Source of the DNA: Bacteroidales bacterium
Lineage (GTDB): Bacteria > Bacteroidota > Bacteroidia > Bacteroidales > VadinHA17
Assembly (NCBI GenBank): GCA_012514255.1
Contig: JAAZAP010000351.1
Location: 1-59,917 of the forward strand
Length of the DNA stretch: 59,917 nucleotides
Direction: 5' to 3'
The notes under the pieces are model-generated. The model did not search any database. It was given only the letters and a program-made list of their open reading frames with translations, and was not told where the DNA came from. How positions within the stretch are numbered: position 1 is the stretch's first letter; each line of letters begins with the position of its first letter. This document shows, piece by piece, positions 1 to 6,975 of this stretch. The position numbers and the translations under genes are program-made.

Positions 1-461
1 GGATCAAGATTCTCAATGGTTACTTCCTCCCTGACTGTGCGTATATCCAACCTCTGACGGAAGTAACCGTCAGCAACCAGCAGTACCACCAGGATGAAGA
101 TTATGCTGCTGGCCAATCCGTTTCCCATGTGTCTCCTTTTCAGTGCTGCTGAAGAGAGTCTTATAATTACTGTAAGGAGAAGACATGCTGATGATGCTGT
201 CAGGAGCAGTATGCCGATTGCACCCATCTGTATCTGCCTGAAGGCATTTGCAGGATCGGCAAACTCACCTTTATATAGTGTGATTCTGAAGAAGAGATAG
301 ATGAACAGGGCAGAGACCACTGCCTTTAACGCCAGTATTGCCAGCCGGAGGATCTTGTTCCTCTCCTTCAGGTCCCGCAGGAGAATGAACCACAGCAACA
401 GATCAGCAAACAACAATGTGAGATAGTAAAACATTGTCAGGCTTTTGAGCAAAAGTAACAT
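1..461 (-). CDS. Membrane protein, 5'-partial; probable N-terminus of a membrane-anchored metallophosphoesterase
   Basis: An open frame enters from the left edge on the minus strand and starts at an ATG at 461 (an in-frame ATG at 434 is the alternative). The visible 153 residues hold three or four hydrophobic helices separated by basic loops, then a short region ending in TVREEVTIENL. Several hydrophobic helices ahead of a segment like this are typical of Bacteroidetes membrane-anchored calcineurin-like phosphoesterases, but the catalytic domain lies outside the window. The membrane assignment is therefore seen and the enzyme class is inferred. It diverges from the Nudix gene, with only 25 bp between the starts. 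Confidence 0.55.
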   Translation of the reverse strand, partial: MLLLLKSLTMFYYLTLLFADLLLWFILLRDLKERNKILRLAILALKAVVSALFIYLFFRITLYKGEFADPANAFRQIQMGAIGILLLTASSACLLLTVIIRLSSAALKRRHMGNGLASSIIFILVVLLVADGYFRQRLDIRTVREEVTIENLD

Positions 462-486
462 ATCATAAACAATAATATACCCGCTT

Positions 487-939
487 ATGTTTTTGGATTA
501 CTTTTATGCCATGGTCATGGTTGAACTGATACCGGGAGAGGAGGTCAAGGTAAAACTTTCATATGTTGTTATAGCTGCCCGCTATAACGGAGGCTGGCTC
601 TTTGTCAGGCACCGCAGAAGGGGAGGCTGGGAGATGCCGGCAGGTCATCCTGATGAGGGGGAAGACAGTGTGGAGGCGGCAGTAAGGGAACTTATAGAGG
701 AGACAGGTGCTATTGACTTCGTCATGGAACCGGTTTCGTACTACTCAGTAGATGCAGGAAAGGGGAAGCAATACGGAAGGTTGTTCCGTGCAGAGGTGGA
801 GAGGCTGGGTGATCTGACTGACCATGATGAGATAGAAAGGGTCAGGGTATTCCGGAGAAGGCCACGCAACCTCTCCCTTCCCGAGGTGATGTCATTCCTG
901 TTCAGGGAGGTCAGGAGGTCAGAAGGTTGGAAAGTCTAA
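487..939 (+). CDS. Nudix hydrolase
   Basis: This 150-residue protein has a complete Nudix box at about residues 53-75: G53, E59, R67-E68, E71-E72 and G74 fit GX5EX7REUXEEXGU. The family hydrolyses nucleoside diphosphates linked to another moiety using Mg2+ held by the box glutamates. The substrate cannot be read here; NTP clean-up of the MutT type is one option. The first nine or ten residues look unlike the family, so translation may begin at one of the internal Met codons near residues 9-11. It is a single gene, convergent with the SpoIIE phosphatase, with a GC-rich hairpin five bases after the stop. Confidence 0.85.
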   Translation: MFLDYFYAMVMVELIPGEEVKVKLSYVVIAARYNGGWLFVRHRRRGGWEMPAGHPDEGEDSVEAAVRELIEETGAIDFVMEPVSYYSVDAGKGKQYGRLFRAEVERLGDLTDHDEIERVRVFRRRPRNLSLPEVMSFLFREVRRSEGWKV

Positions 940-943
940 AGGT

Positions 944-960
944 TGTCCGCCTGGCGGACA
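944..960. terminator. GC-rich hairpin between convergent genes
   Basis: TGTCCGCC-T-GGCGGACA is a perfect inverted repeat just after the Nudix stop. No T-run follows on either strand, so a classical intrinsic terminator is not shown; it could also be a repeat remnant. A related hairpin (GCCGCC-ttc-GGCGGC) sits at 24733-24747. Confidence 0.4.
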
Positions 961-1039
961 TCTTGCGGCCGTGATGTGGTGCAGTCCTCTGTTCCGGCGG
1001 TTATGATTCTTTTACTGCAGGGCTACAAGACTTTCATTT

Positions 1040-2254
1040 TCAGATATAGTCAATACTTACCTGTTTCAGCCATTTGTCTTCCAGGATGCGGGCTATACGC
1101 TTCACCACCGTCCGGCGTATCTCCAGATCGACCGGCAGGCTGGGGTCCTGGTGAGCCACATTGATGCGTGTGCCCACCACAAAGTTGATCTCATCACTCT
1201 CCATGATCATTCTGACAATCTTGTCAGCCGGCCCCTTACCAAGCTTGACACTGCTCTTGTAGGTCTTCAACAACTCGCTGACTTTCTGCAGTGTAAGTAT
1301 CCCTTCAGTGACCAGGTCAATACCCTCCATGAAGCTCTCAGGCGGCAGGTCAGGATCCTCGAATATCAGCTCATCAACTATCTTGCGGTTAAGCTCGCGA
1401 GCCACAATATCAGCGGTTGTTCCTCCGCAGAGGATGACTTTTCCACTGTAACCGGTGACCATGGTGGCAAGCTCCTTATCCTTTTCCTCGTCATAGGGCG
1501 GTCCTGAGCAGATGAGCAGTTTGCGTGGCTCGCGGAAGTATAGGATGGCACATGAAATATCATCCTTTGCCTCGTAGTTGTCATATTTATAGGCCATGTT
1601 GACGATCTTGGCAGCCAATGATCCGGCAGAGATGGATGGCTCTCCCGCCACAAGCGAGACTGCGTATTGCAGCACGTTGTCACGTTCCCATCCCAGGGGC
1701 CAGGCCGCTGATCCCATGCCACTCTGTGCCACACCGTCAGAAAGAAGGATGATACGGTCCTCCTTGGCAGGATAGAAGGTGCACTTATGAAGCCGCTTGC
1801 CTGCATTCCTGCCTGTGTCAAGCACCACATCCTTCCATCCCGGCTCAAAGGGCTGGCTGCCCTTAAGGATAATGCAGCGCGGATTGTCATATTCCAGTAT
1901 GTTGATGCGGCCGTCGCTTTCAATGTCAACAATAGAGAAGGTGGCATAGCTGATCTTTCTCACCGAACAGACCGGCAGGGTATTCATGATGATCTCGGCA
2001 ATGTGGTCTGGCTCCTTGTGTTCCTTTGTGAAATTGAGAGCCATGGTGGATGTGAGCGTGGCCAGGATATTGGCCTTTACACCGTGTCCCATACCGTCAG
2101 AGAGTACTGTAATGATACGGTTTTCCTCCCGTACGTTCTCAGACAGGAAGACGTCGCCGCAGATACGCTCACCATGATGATTTCGCTGCTGGCTGTTCAC
2201 CTCTATGAAGAACTGCTTCTCCATTACGGCTGAAGGATTATTTTCCCGGTTCAT
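1040..2254 (-). CDS. SpoIIE-type (PP2C-like) protein phosphatase of the hydrogenase-sensor operon
   Basis: The first ~230 residues form a SpoIIE/PP2C phosphatase domain. The metal-binding aspartates are present in GDVF, LSDGMGHG, LLSDGV and DDISC, so it should be an active Mn/Mg serine-threonine phosphatase. About 170 further residues follow (with GKVILCGGT and a helical tail) that I do not recognise as a named domain. The start at 2254 (MNRENN) overlaps the 3' end of the upstream sensory hydrogenase gene by 17 bp, which suggests translational coupling; MEKQFF at 2224 is an alternative. SpoIIE phosphatases usually act on anti-anti-sigma-like partners, none of which is encoded here. Context suggests it is the output arm of the H-cluster/PAS sensor. 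Confidence 0.85.
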   Translation of the reverse strand: MNRENNPSAVMEKQFFIEVNSQQRNHHGERICGDVFLSENVREENRIITVLSDGMGHGVKANILATLTSTMALNFTKEHKEPDHIAEIIMNTLPVCSVRKISYATFSIVDIESDGRINILEYDNPRCIILKGSQPFEPGWKDVVLDTGRNAGKRLHKCTFYPAKEDRIILLSDGVAQSGMGSAAWPLGWERDNVLQYAVSLVAGEPSISAGSLAAKIVNMAYKYDNYEAKDDISCAILYFREPRKLLICSGPPYDEEKDKELATMVTGYSGKVILCGGTTADIVARELNRKIVDELIFEDPDLPPESFMEGIDLVTEGILTLQKVSELLKTYKSSVKLGKGPADKIVRMIMESDEINFVVGTRINVAHQDPSLPVDLEIRRTVVKRIARILEDKWLKQVSIDYI

Positions 2255-4115
2255 TCTTTTTCTGCCGGAATGATTCCACAATGGAGTTAAGCATCTTCTC
2301 CGTCTCGGAGGCACCCTCGCCGAGAAGGAATCCTATCTTCTGCACCATATCCAGGTTCTTGTCAATCACGTCCGAGACTCTGCTGATCACCTCCTCACGC
2401 TGCACCTCGGGCGAGAACAGGTCGCGTATAACTGCCCCGGCAATCCTGTTCTGGCGGATAGGAAAGATTGAGACGTTGAACATACGATCCTCAAGCTGTA
2501 CATCCCTGCTGATGACTGATTCATTCTCGCGCAGCACGAAGGAGAAGATATTGTAAACGTTGAACGGCATCAGTGTCTTCAGGTCGGCTCCCTTTAGCCC
2601 TGGAATGATCTCGGCAATGGATTTGGCATCCTCACCTATAATCTCAAGGAATCGCTCATTGGAGTGAAGAATCTTCAGCTCGTTGTCAACGATGACCACC
2701 CCGTTTGGCAGCTTGTTGAGCATGCTGTTCATGGTGTCAGAGGCATCCTGTGCCGCATCCTTCTCGCGCATGGCCTGCTCCTCCGATTCCTTCAGGGCCT
2801 TCTTGGTCTCTGAAAGCTTCCTGTTGGTCTGACGGAGTGTCTCGATGTACTCCTGCTTGTTTCTCAGGTTATAGGTATGACACATCTCCGGTACTGCAAG
2901 ACCCTTGGCCACCGTTGATGCAAACTCGCGGCACGAGCCGTAACCGCAGGCATTGCAGTTTAGCTCCTCTGACCGGTTATCCTTGCCTATTATCTTGAGC
3001 ACTTCGCCTATCGCTTCCTGCGTGGGTTCAGGTATACGCTGGTCATTGGTCCTGAAGGTGCGGGTCAGATCAAGCTTTGACCATTGGTCAATATCCTTCT
3101 GCCACTGTTTTTTGTCAAGTACCTCAACTCGTTTTTCAGCGTACTGTTTGACAAGTGACCGTCTCCGGTAGCGCTCATCATGCCTGATCATCCCCGGCCC
3201 CAGCATACAGCCCTGGCAGAAGAAGAGGTTGAAATGATGCCTGATGGTATCAATGTGGTGGTCAAAGTCGTTTATGGCCTCCTTTATATCCTCAACACCG
3301 GAGGCAGTGATCACCTGGCTCGAGACCAGGTCACGCTTGATGCCCGCTGCCTGAAGTATACCTGCAGGGTAGGGGTAGAGAGCTCCCCAGTTGCCGAAGG
3401 GAGGATCAAATTCAGACATCTTGACCGTCTTTTCCTGGATATTGTTTTCTTCAAAGAGCTGACGAATCTCAATGAAGGTCAGAACCCCCTCAACCAGATT
3501 CCTGTCACTGTAGAGGTCAGCTTCAGCCTTGATATCAATGCATGGCCCGATGTAGACATTGGCCACCTCTTCACCGTAGAGATCGCGGGTGACCATCGCC
3601 GTAGCCATTGTCGGGGAAACCAGCGGGGCCAGGTTGGGCACAAGGTGAGGGCGATACTTCTCTACCATCTCAACAATGGAGGGACAGTTGGCTGTAATGT
3701 AATATTTGCCGCTTGACTCCTCAAATAGCTTCTTGTAGGCAAAGGCTACCAGGTCAACACCAAATGAGACCTCATGGACATAGGTGAATCCCAGTTTGCG
3801 TATCATTGCCACAAACTTGCGATAGTCAGTGATGTCATCAAACTCTGATGCAATGCTGGGGGCCACCAGGGCCGCAGCAGGACGGCCCGATTGCAGTATC
3901 TCCTTTACCCGGCCCTTCGAATCCATGAACTCGATGGCCCCGGGTGAGCAGGCAAGGTAACAGAGCCCGCACCCAATGCACCTGTCTGCAATGATCACCG
4001 GGTGCGCCCTCTCAGGCTTAACCTCGATGGCATTAACAGGACATGCCCTGACACACGAATAAGAGTTGCGACACTTATCCTCATTAATGTATATTACCTG
4101 ATTGGGAATCTTCAT
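2238..4115 (-). CDS. Sensory-type [FeFe]-hydrogenase with C-terminal PAS domain (HydS-like, group C type)
   Basis: Domains in order: an N-terminal 2x[4Fe-4S] ferredoxin region, an H-cluster domain, a [4Fe-4S] domain with CX2CX4CX16C (NACGYGSC onward, about residues 385-410), a coiled segment and a PAS domain at about 465-570. The H-cluster loops have the divergent sensory form: NCPSIV for L1, GPCIDIK for L2 and CQGCMLGPGM for L3, without the TSCCP and MPC forms of fast catalytic enzymes. The first ferredoxin motif reads CRNSYSCVRACP, so the second cysteine of CX2CX2CX3C is serine. ATG at 4115 is preferred to the TTG two codons upstream. It lies between the small [2Fe-2S] protein and the SpoIIE phosphatase. 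The inferred role is sensing H2 or ferredoxin redox state and passing it to the phosphatase. Confidence 0.85.
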   Translation of the reverse strand: MKIPNQVIYINEDKCRNSYSCVRACPVNAIEVKPERAHPVIIADRCIGCGLCYLACSPGAIEFMDSKGRVKEILQSGRPAAALVAPSIASEFDDITDYRKFVAMIRKLGFTYVHEVSFGVDLVAFAYKKLFEESSGKYYITANCPSIVEMVEKYRPHLVPNLAPLVSPTMATAMVTRDLYGEEVANVYIGPCIDIKAEADLYSDRNLVEGVLTFIEIRQLFEENNIQEKTVKMSEFDPPFGNWGALYPYPAGILQAAGIKRDLVSSQVITASGVEDIKEAINDFDHHIDTIRHHFNLFFCQGCMLGPGMIRHDERYRRRSLVKQYAEKRVEVLDKKQWQKDIDQWSKLDLTRTFRTNDQRIPEPTQEAIGEVLKIIGKDNRSEELNCNACGYGSCREFASTVAKGLAVPEMCHTYNLRNKQEYIETLRQTNRKLSETKKALKESEEQAMREKDAAQDASDTMNSMLNKLPNGVVIVDNELKILHSNERFLEIIGEDAKSIAEIIPGLKGADLKTLMPFNVYNIFSFVLRENESVISRDVQLEDRMFNVSIFPIRQNRIAGAVIRDLFSPEVQREEVISRVSDVIDKNLDMVQKIGFLLGEGASETEKMLNSIVESFRQKKNEPGK

Positions 4116-4143
4116 AATCAATGCGTTGGTGTATCATGCCGGA

Positions 4144-4389
4144 TCAAACCAGCTCCTTCTCCAGTAACTTTTCAATATCCTGAATATCTATGCCGAAAAA
4201 AGTCTTTCCGTTAATAATGATGACCGGACCCTCACTGCAATGATTCATGCAACGGGCTCCCCGGAGCACCACCTTGTCATCCAGGTGATTCTTCCTGAGA
4301 TACTCCTTTATTATATGTACCACCTCCCTGTTTCCTCTTGAAAAACAGGAACTCCCAAGGCAGATCTCTATGTTGTGCGATTGTCCCAA
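4144..4389 (-). CDS. Small thioredoxin-like [2Fe-2S] ferredoxin
   Basis: An 81-residue protein with the thioredoxin-like [2Fe-2S] signature: CLGSSC (CX4C) near the N-terminus and CMNHC (CX3C) about 40 residues later, followed by SEGPVIIING. This matches the C-terminal half of NuoE/HydC as a free-standing protein. The frame has no usable ATG before the cluster motif: an upstream ATG is followed within two codons by a stop, so a TTG at 4389 is the likely start. It is the first gene of the leftward sensor operon, and its start is 170 bp from hydC. It probably shuttles electrons to or from the adjacent sensory hydrogenase; that role is inferred. Confidence 0.8.
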   Translation of the reverse strand: MGQSHNIEICLGSSCFSRGNREVVHIIKEYLRKNHLDDKVVLRGARCMNHCSEGPVIIINGKTFFGIDIQDIEKLLEKELV

Positions 4390-4417
4390 GAACCTGAATT
4401 TTTATTGCATCCTAACT

Positions 4418-4425
4418 CAAAAGTA
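4418..4425 (-). promoter_or_regulatory. -7 element of the leftward sensor operon
   Basis: TACTTTTG on the minus strand matches the Bacteroidetes -7 consensus TAnnTTTG and lies about 29 bp before the TTG start of the [2Fe-2S] gene. No good TTTG is seen at the expected -33 distance, so this is a half-supported promoter. Confidence 0.45.
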
Positions 4426-4474
4426 CAATAATTTTGATCGCTTACACCACTAAACCAAGAATTTCAGTCGTTAA

Positions 4475-4509
4475 TTGTTAATAAAATAACATTGTTTTTG
4501 AAATAACAA
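4475..4509 (+). promoter_or_regulatory. Two tandem Rex-like operators in the hyd promoter
   Basis: Two imperfect dyads lie end to end: TTGTTAA-TAAA-ATAACAT at 4475-4492 and TTGTTTT-TGAA-ATAACAA at 4492-4509. Both resemble the Rex operator TTGTTAA-N4-TTAACAA (12 of 14 and 11 of 14 arm positions). The second covers the -33 box of the hydC promoter. A rex gene lies in the operon this promoter would drive, so feedback control by the NADH/NAD+ ratio is the natural reading. Binding itself is inferred. Confidence 0.6.
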
Positions 4510-4527
4510 CAAAAAGAAGTAGTTTTG
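4497..4527 (+). promoter_or_regulatory. Promoter of the hydCBA operon
   Basis: TTTG at 4497-4500 and TAGTTTTG at 4520-4527 are separated by exactly 19 bp, a full match to the Bacteroidetes -33/-7 promoter. Transcription would start near 4533-4536, giving a leader of about 25 nt before the hydC ATG at 4559. Confidence 0.7.
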
Positions 4528-4558
4528 TATTTGTCCGGATTATCAGATCAAATTAGAA

Positions 4559-5026
4559 ATGAGCAAGATAGAGGAAATATTGAGCCGCTACAGGGAGGGG
4601 AGTCACGAAAACCTGATCCCGATCCTTCAGGACGTGCAGGAGTCTGAGGGATATCTCTCTGAGAATGCTATAGTCAGTATTGGAAGGTTCCTTCACATGT
4701 CAACTACCAAGATTTATGGGCTGGCTACCTTTTATGACCGTTTCAGGTTCATTCCCGAAGGCAGGATACATCTGCGTATATGTAACGGAACAACATGTTT
4801 CATAAATGGATCAGGGGGTGTGGTAACTGCCATAAAGGAGGATCTGGGTATTGAACCGGGGCAGACAACCCGCGACGGCAGGTTCAGTTATGAACTGACG
4901 GCGTGCCAGGGAGGGTGTAATGAGGGACCTGTCATCTATGTCAATGAAAAATACTTTACTCATATTCGTCCGGAGGATATTCCGGCGATGATTGCTAAAC
5001 TTAAAGCCCTGGCTGACCTGAAATGA
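4559..5026 (+). CDS. hydC: HydC, NuoE-like [2Fe-2S] subunit of the NAD-linked [FeFe]-hydrogenase
   Basis: 155 residues with a helical N-terminal half and a thioredoxin-like [2Fe-2S] half. The cluster ligands are CNGTTC (CX4C) and CQGGC (CX3C), the standard NuoE/HydC pattern, and the length fits the family. HydC forms the NADH-oxidising module with HydB in electron-bifurcating hydrogenases, which couple NADH and reduced ferredoxin to H2. It is first in the operon; its TGA overlaps the hydB ATG (ATGA), so translation is probably coupled. The protein itself shows no oddities, unlike HydB and HydA. Confidence 0.93.
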   Translation: MSKIEEILSRYREGSHENLIPILQDVQESEGYLSENAIVSIGRFLHMSTTKIYGLATFYDRFRFIPEGRIHLRICNGTTCFINGSGGVVTAIKEDLGIEPGQTTRDGRFSYELTACQGGCNEGPVIYVNEKYFTHIRPEDIPAMIAKLKALADLK

Positions 5027-6972
5027 AACAGAAAACAGAAACCGATTTGAAGGAGTTCCTTATCAGGGAGGTACTGCTCCATGCTTCTGATACCCTGCCG
5101 GCTGAGACGGAGAAGAGGCTCTCGGAGATACGTCGTGACAAACCTTCTGTGCCGGTCATCTATGTGGCTTCGGGATCGGCTGCAATCATTGCGGGCAGTA
5201 ATGTTTCGGCAGAGACTGCGAGGAAGTACCTGGAAGAGATGAAATTAAGGGGTGAGGTGGTGCTTACCGGTTGTCATGGCCCTGCTGCATTCGAACCGAT
5301 GATGTATGTTCACCTGCCGGGCAAGAACAAGCTTGTCTTCAGGAACATTACAGAGGATAAGGTAGAACCGCTTCTCAACGGGGTCTTCCACAATGACATG
5401 CCTGAGGAGGATCTCGTCGGCCAGTCAGGCAATCTCGGCTTCGAGGCCTGGCATGATATACCCTTCATTGATGAGATCCCTTTCTTCAGGCTGCAGAAGA
5501 GGATTGTGTTAGGCAACTGTGGCTGCTATGATCCGGAGAGCATTGAAGAGTACATTGCCCGCGGCGGCTACAGGACATTTCTCAAGACAATACGCAATTA
5601 TACTCATGAGGAGGTGTGTGATATTGTTGAACGCAGCGGACTGCGCGGACGCAGCGGCGGCGGCTTCATCACGGGCCTCAAGTGGAAGTATGCCCTGAAT
5701 TCGGCATCTGACAACCGCTACCTGATCTGCAACGCCAAGGAGAGTGATCCGGGATCATATGCTGACAGGTCTGTCCTTGAGGGCGATCCCCACCGACTCA
5801 TTGAAGGTATATGTATTGCGGCATACGCAATCGGGGCATCAAGTGCCATCATTTATCTCAAGGCAGGGTCGCCTCACCCGCTGGCCCGTCTTCGGAAGGC
5901 TCTTACCGCCGCCGCAAAGTATGGTATCACAGGCCACAACATCCTCTCCAGCGGCTTCAACCTGGAGATAGTCGTCCGTGAAGAGGCCGGAGCATTCGTG
6001 TGTGGTGAGGAGACAGCGCTGATAGCCAGCCTGGAAGGCAAACGTGGCATGCCTGAACTCAAACCGCCATATCCCACCAGCAGCGGCCTCTTTGGCAAGC
6101 CCACCGTCATCAACAACGTGGAGACCCTGATGAATGTGCCTCTCATCCTGTCTCACGGACCGGAGTGGTTCCGTGGAATGGGCACGGAGGGAAGCAAGGG
6201 TACCAAGCTCTTTTCCCTGGGAGGCAGGGGCCGACTCACGGGACTCATTGAGGTGGAGATGGGCACTACATTCAGAACCATCACAGAAGGCATTGCTGAT
6301 GGCATAAAGGATGGGAAAGCATTTAAAACGCTGCAGATAGGCGGTCCTTCGGGTACTTTTATCACTGAGAAGAACCTCGATCTGCCGGTCGATTATGATT
6401 TGCTCCGCGAAAACGGTATAGCCATGGGATCAGGAGGGCTCATAATAATTGACGAGACCACCTGCCTGGTTGACTTTGTAAGGTATTACATGGGATTCAT
6501 CCACAAGGAGAGCTGCGGCAAATGCATCCCCTGCCGCGAAGGCACGGGACGCATGCTGGAGATACTGGAAAACATAGTCAGGAAGCCTCACAGTGAGGAC
6601 TCCAACGCCACTCTCGAGAGGTTCAAAGGGGTGATGCAGCTTGAGACCATCGCTGCGGTGATGAAGGATACTTCGCTCTGCGGACTGGGACAGACGGCGC
6701 CGAACCCGTTCATCAGCGCCCTGGCCAACTACCGGGAGGAGTTTGAGGAGCATATCTTTGACAGACGTTGCCGTGCAAACGTGTGTCGCGGACTGAGAAC
6801 ATTCAGCATTGATGTGGAGAAATGCACCGGTTGTACCGTCTGTGCCGCCAAATGTCCGGTAAATGCCATCTACGGCACCAGGCTCCAGCCTTTCTTCATT
6901 GTTGAGGACAAGTGCATCGGATGTGGAATATGTTATGATGTATGCAAGTTCAGCGCTGTTACAGTTAAATAA
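5023..6972 (+). CDS. hydB: HydB, NuoF-like FMN/NAD(H) subunit of the [FeFe]-hydrogenase
   Basis: 649 residues. The NuoF core shows the FMN/NADH site (GRSGGGFITGLKW near 209-221, CGEETAL, SLEGKRGMP), a [4Fe-4S] site in ESCGKCIPCREG near 495 and two C-terminal [4Fe-4S] motifs (CTGCTVCAAKCP and CIGCGICYDVCK) from about 600. Two features are unusual. The N-terminal thioredoxin-like domain keeps its shape but has lost three of four [2Fe-2S] cysteines: A49 and A54 replace the CX4C pair, C84 remains, and A88 replaces its partner. In the FMN-site motif usually written N-x-D-E, the aspartate is K239 (NAKESDPG). It should still be the flavin subunit, but with one cluster fewer and a changed pocket. Confidence 0.93.
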   Translation: MKQKTETDLKEFLIREVLLHASDTLPAETEKRLSEIRRDKPSVPVIYVASGSAAIIAGSNVSAETARKYLEEMKLRGEVVLTGCHGPAAFEPMMYVHLPGKNKLVFRNITEDKVEPLLNGVFHNDMPEEDLVGQSGNLGFEAWHDIPFIDEIPFFRLQKRIVLGNCGCYDPESIEEYIARGGYRTFLKTIRNYTHEEVCDIVERSGLRGRSGGGFITGLKWKYALNSASDNRYLICNAKESDPGSYADRSVLEGDPHRLIEGICIAAYAIGASSAIIYLKAGSPHPLARLRKALTAAAKYGITGHNILSSGFNLEIVVREEAGAFVCGEETALIASLEGKRGMPELKPPYPTSSGLFGKPTVINNVETLMNVPLILSHGPEWFRGMGTEGSKGTKLFSLGGRGRLTGLIEVEMGTTFRTITEGIADGIKDGKAFKTLQIGGPSGTFITEKNLDLPVDYDLLRENGIAMGSGGLIIIDETTCLVDFVRYYMGFIHKESCGKCIPCREGTGRMLEILENIVRKPHSEDSNATLERFKGVMQLETIAAVMKDTSLCGLGQTAPNPFISALANYREEFEEHIFDRRCRANVCRGLRTFSIDVEKCTGCTVCAAKCPVNAIYGTRLQPFFIVEDKCIGCGICYDVCKFSAVTVK

Positions 6973-6975
6973 GCC

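Noticed and set aside
943..1164. Small plus-strand gene after the Nudix gene
   Set aside because: It begins in a hairpin, overlaps the SpoIIE gene and shows no family features.
3180..3716. Plus-strand gene of 178 codons
   Set aside because: It lies fully inside the sensory hydrogenase gene on the other strand and shows no recognisable motif.
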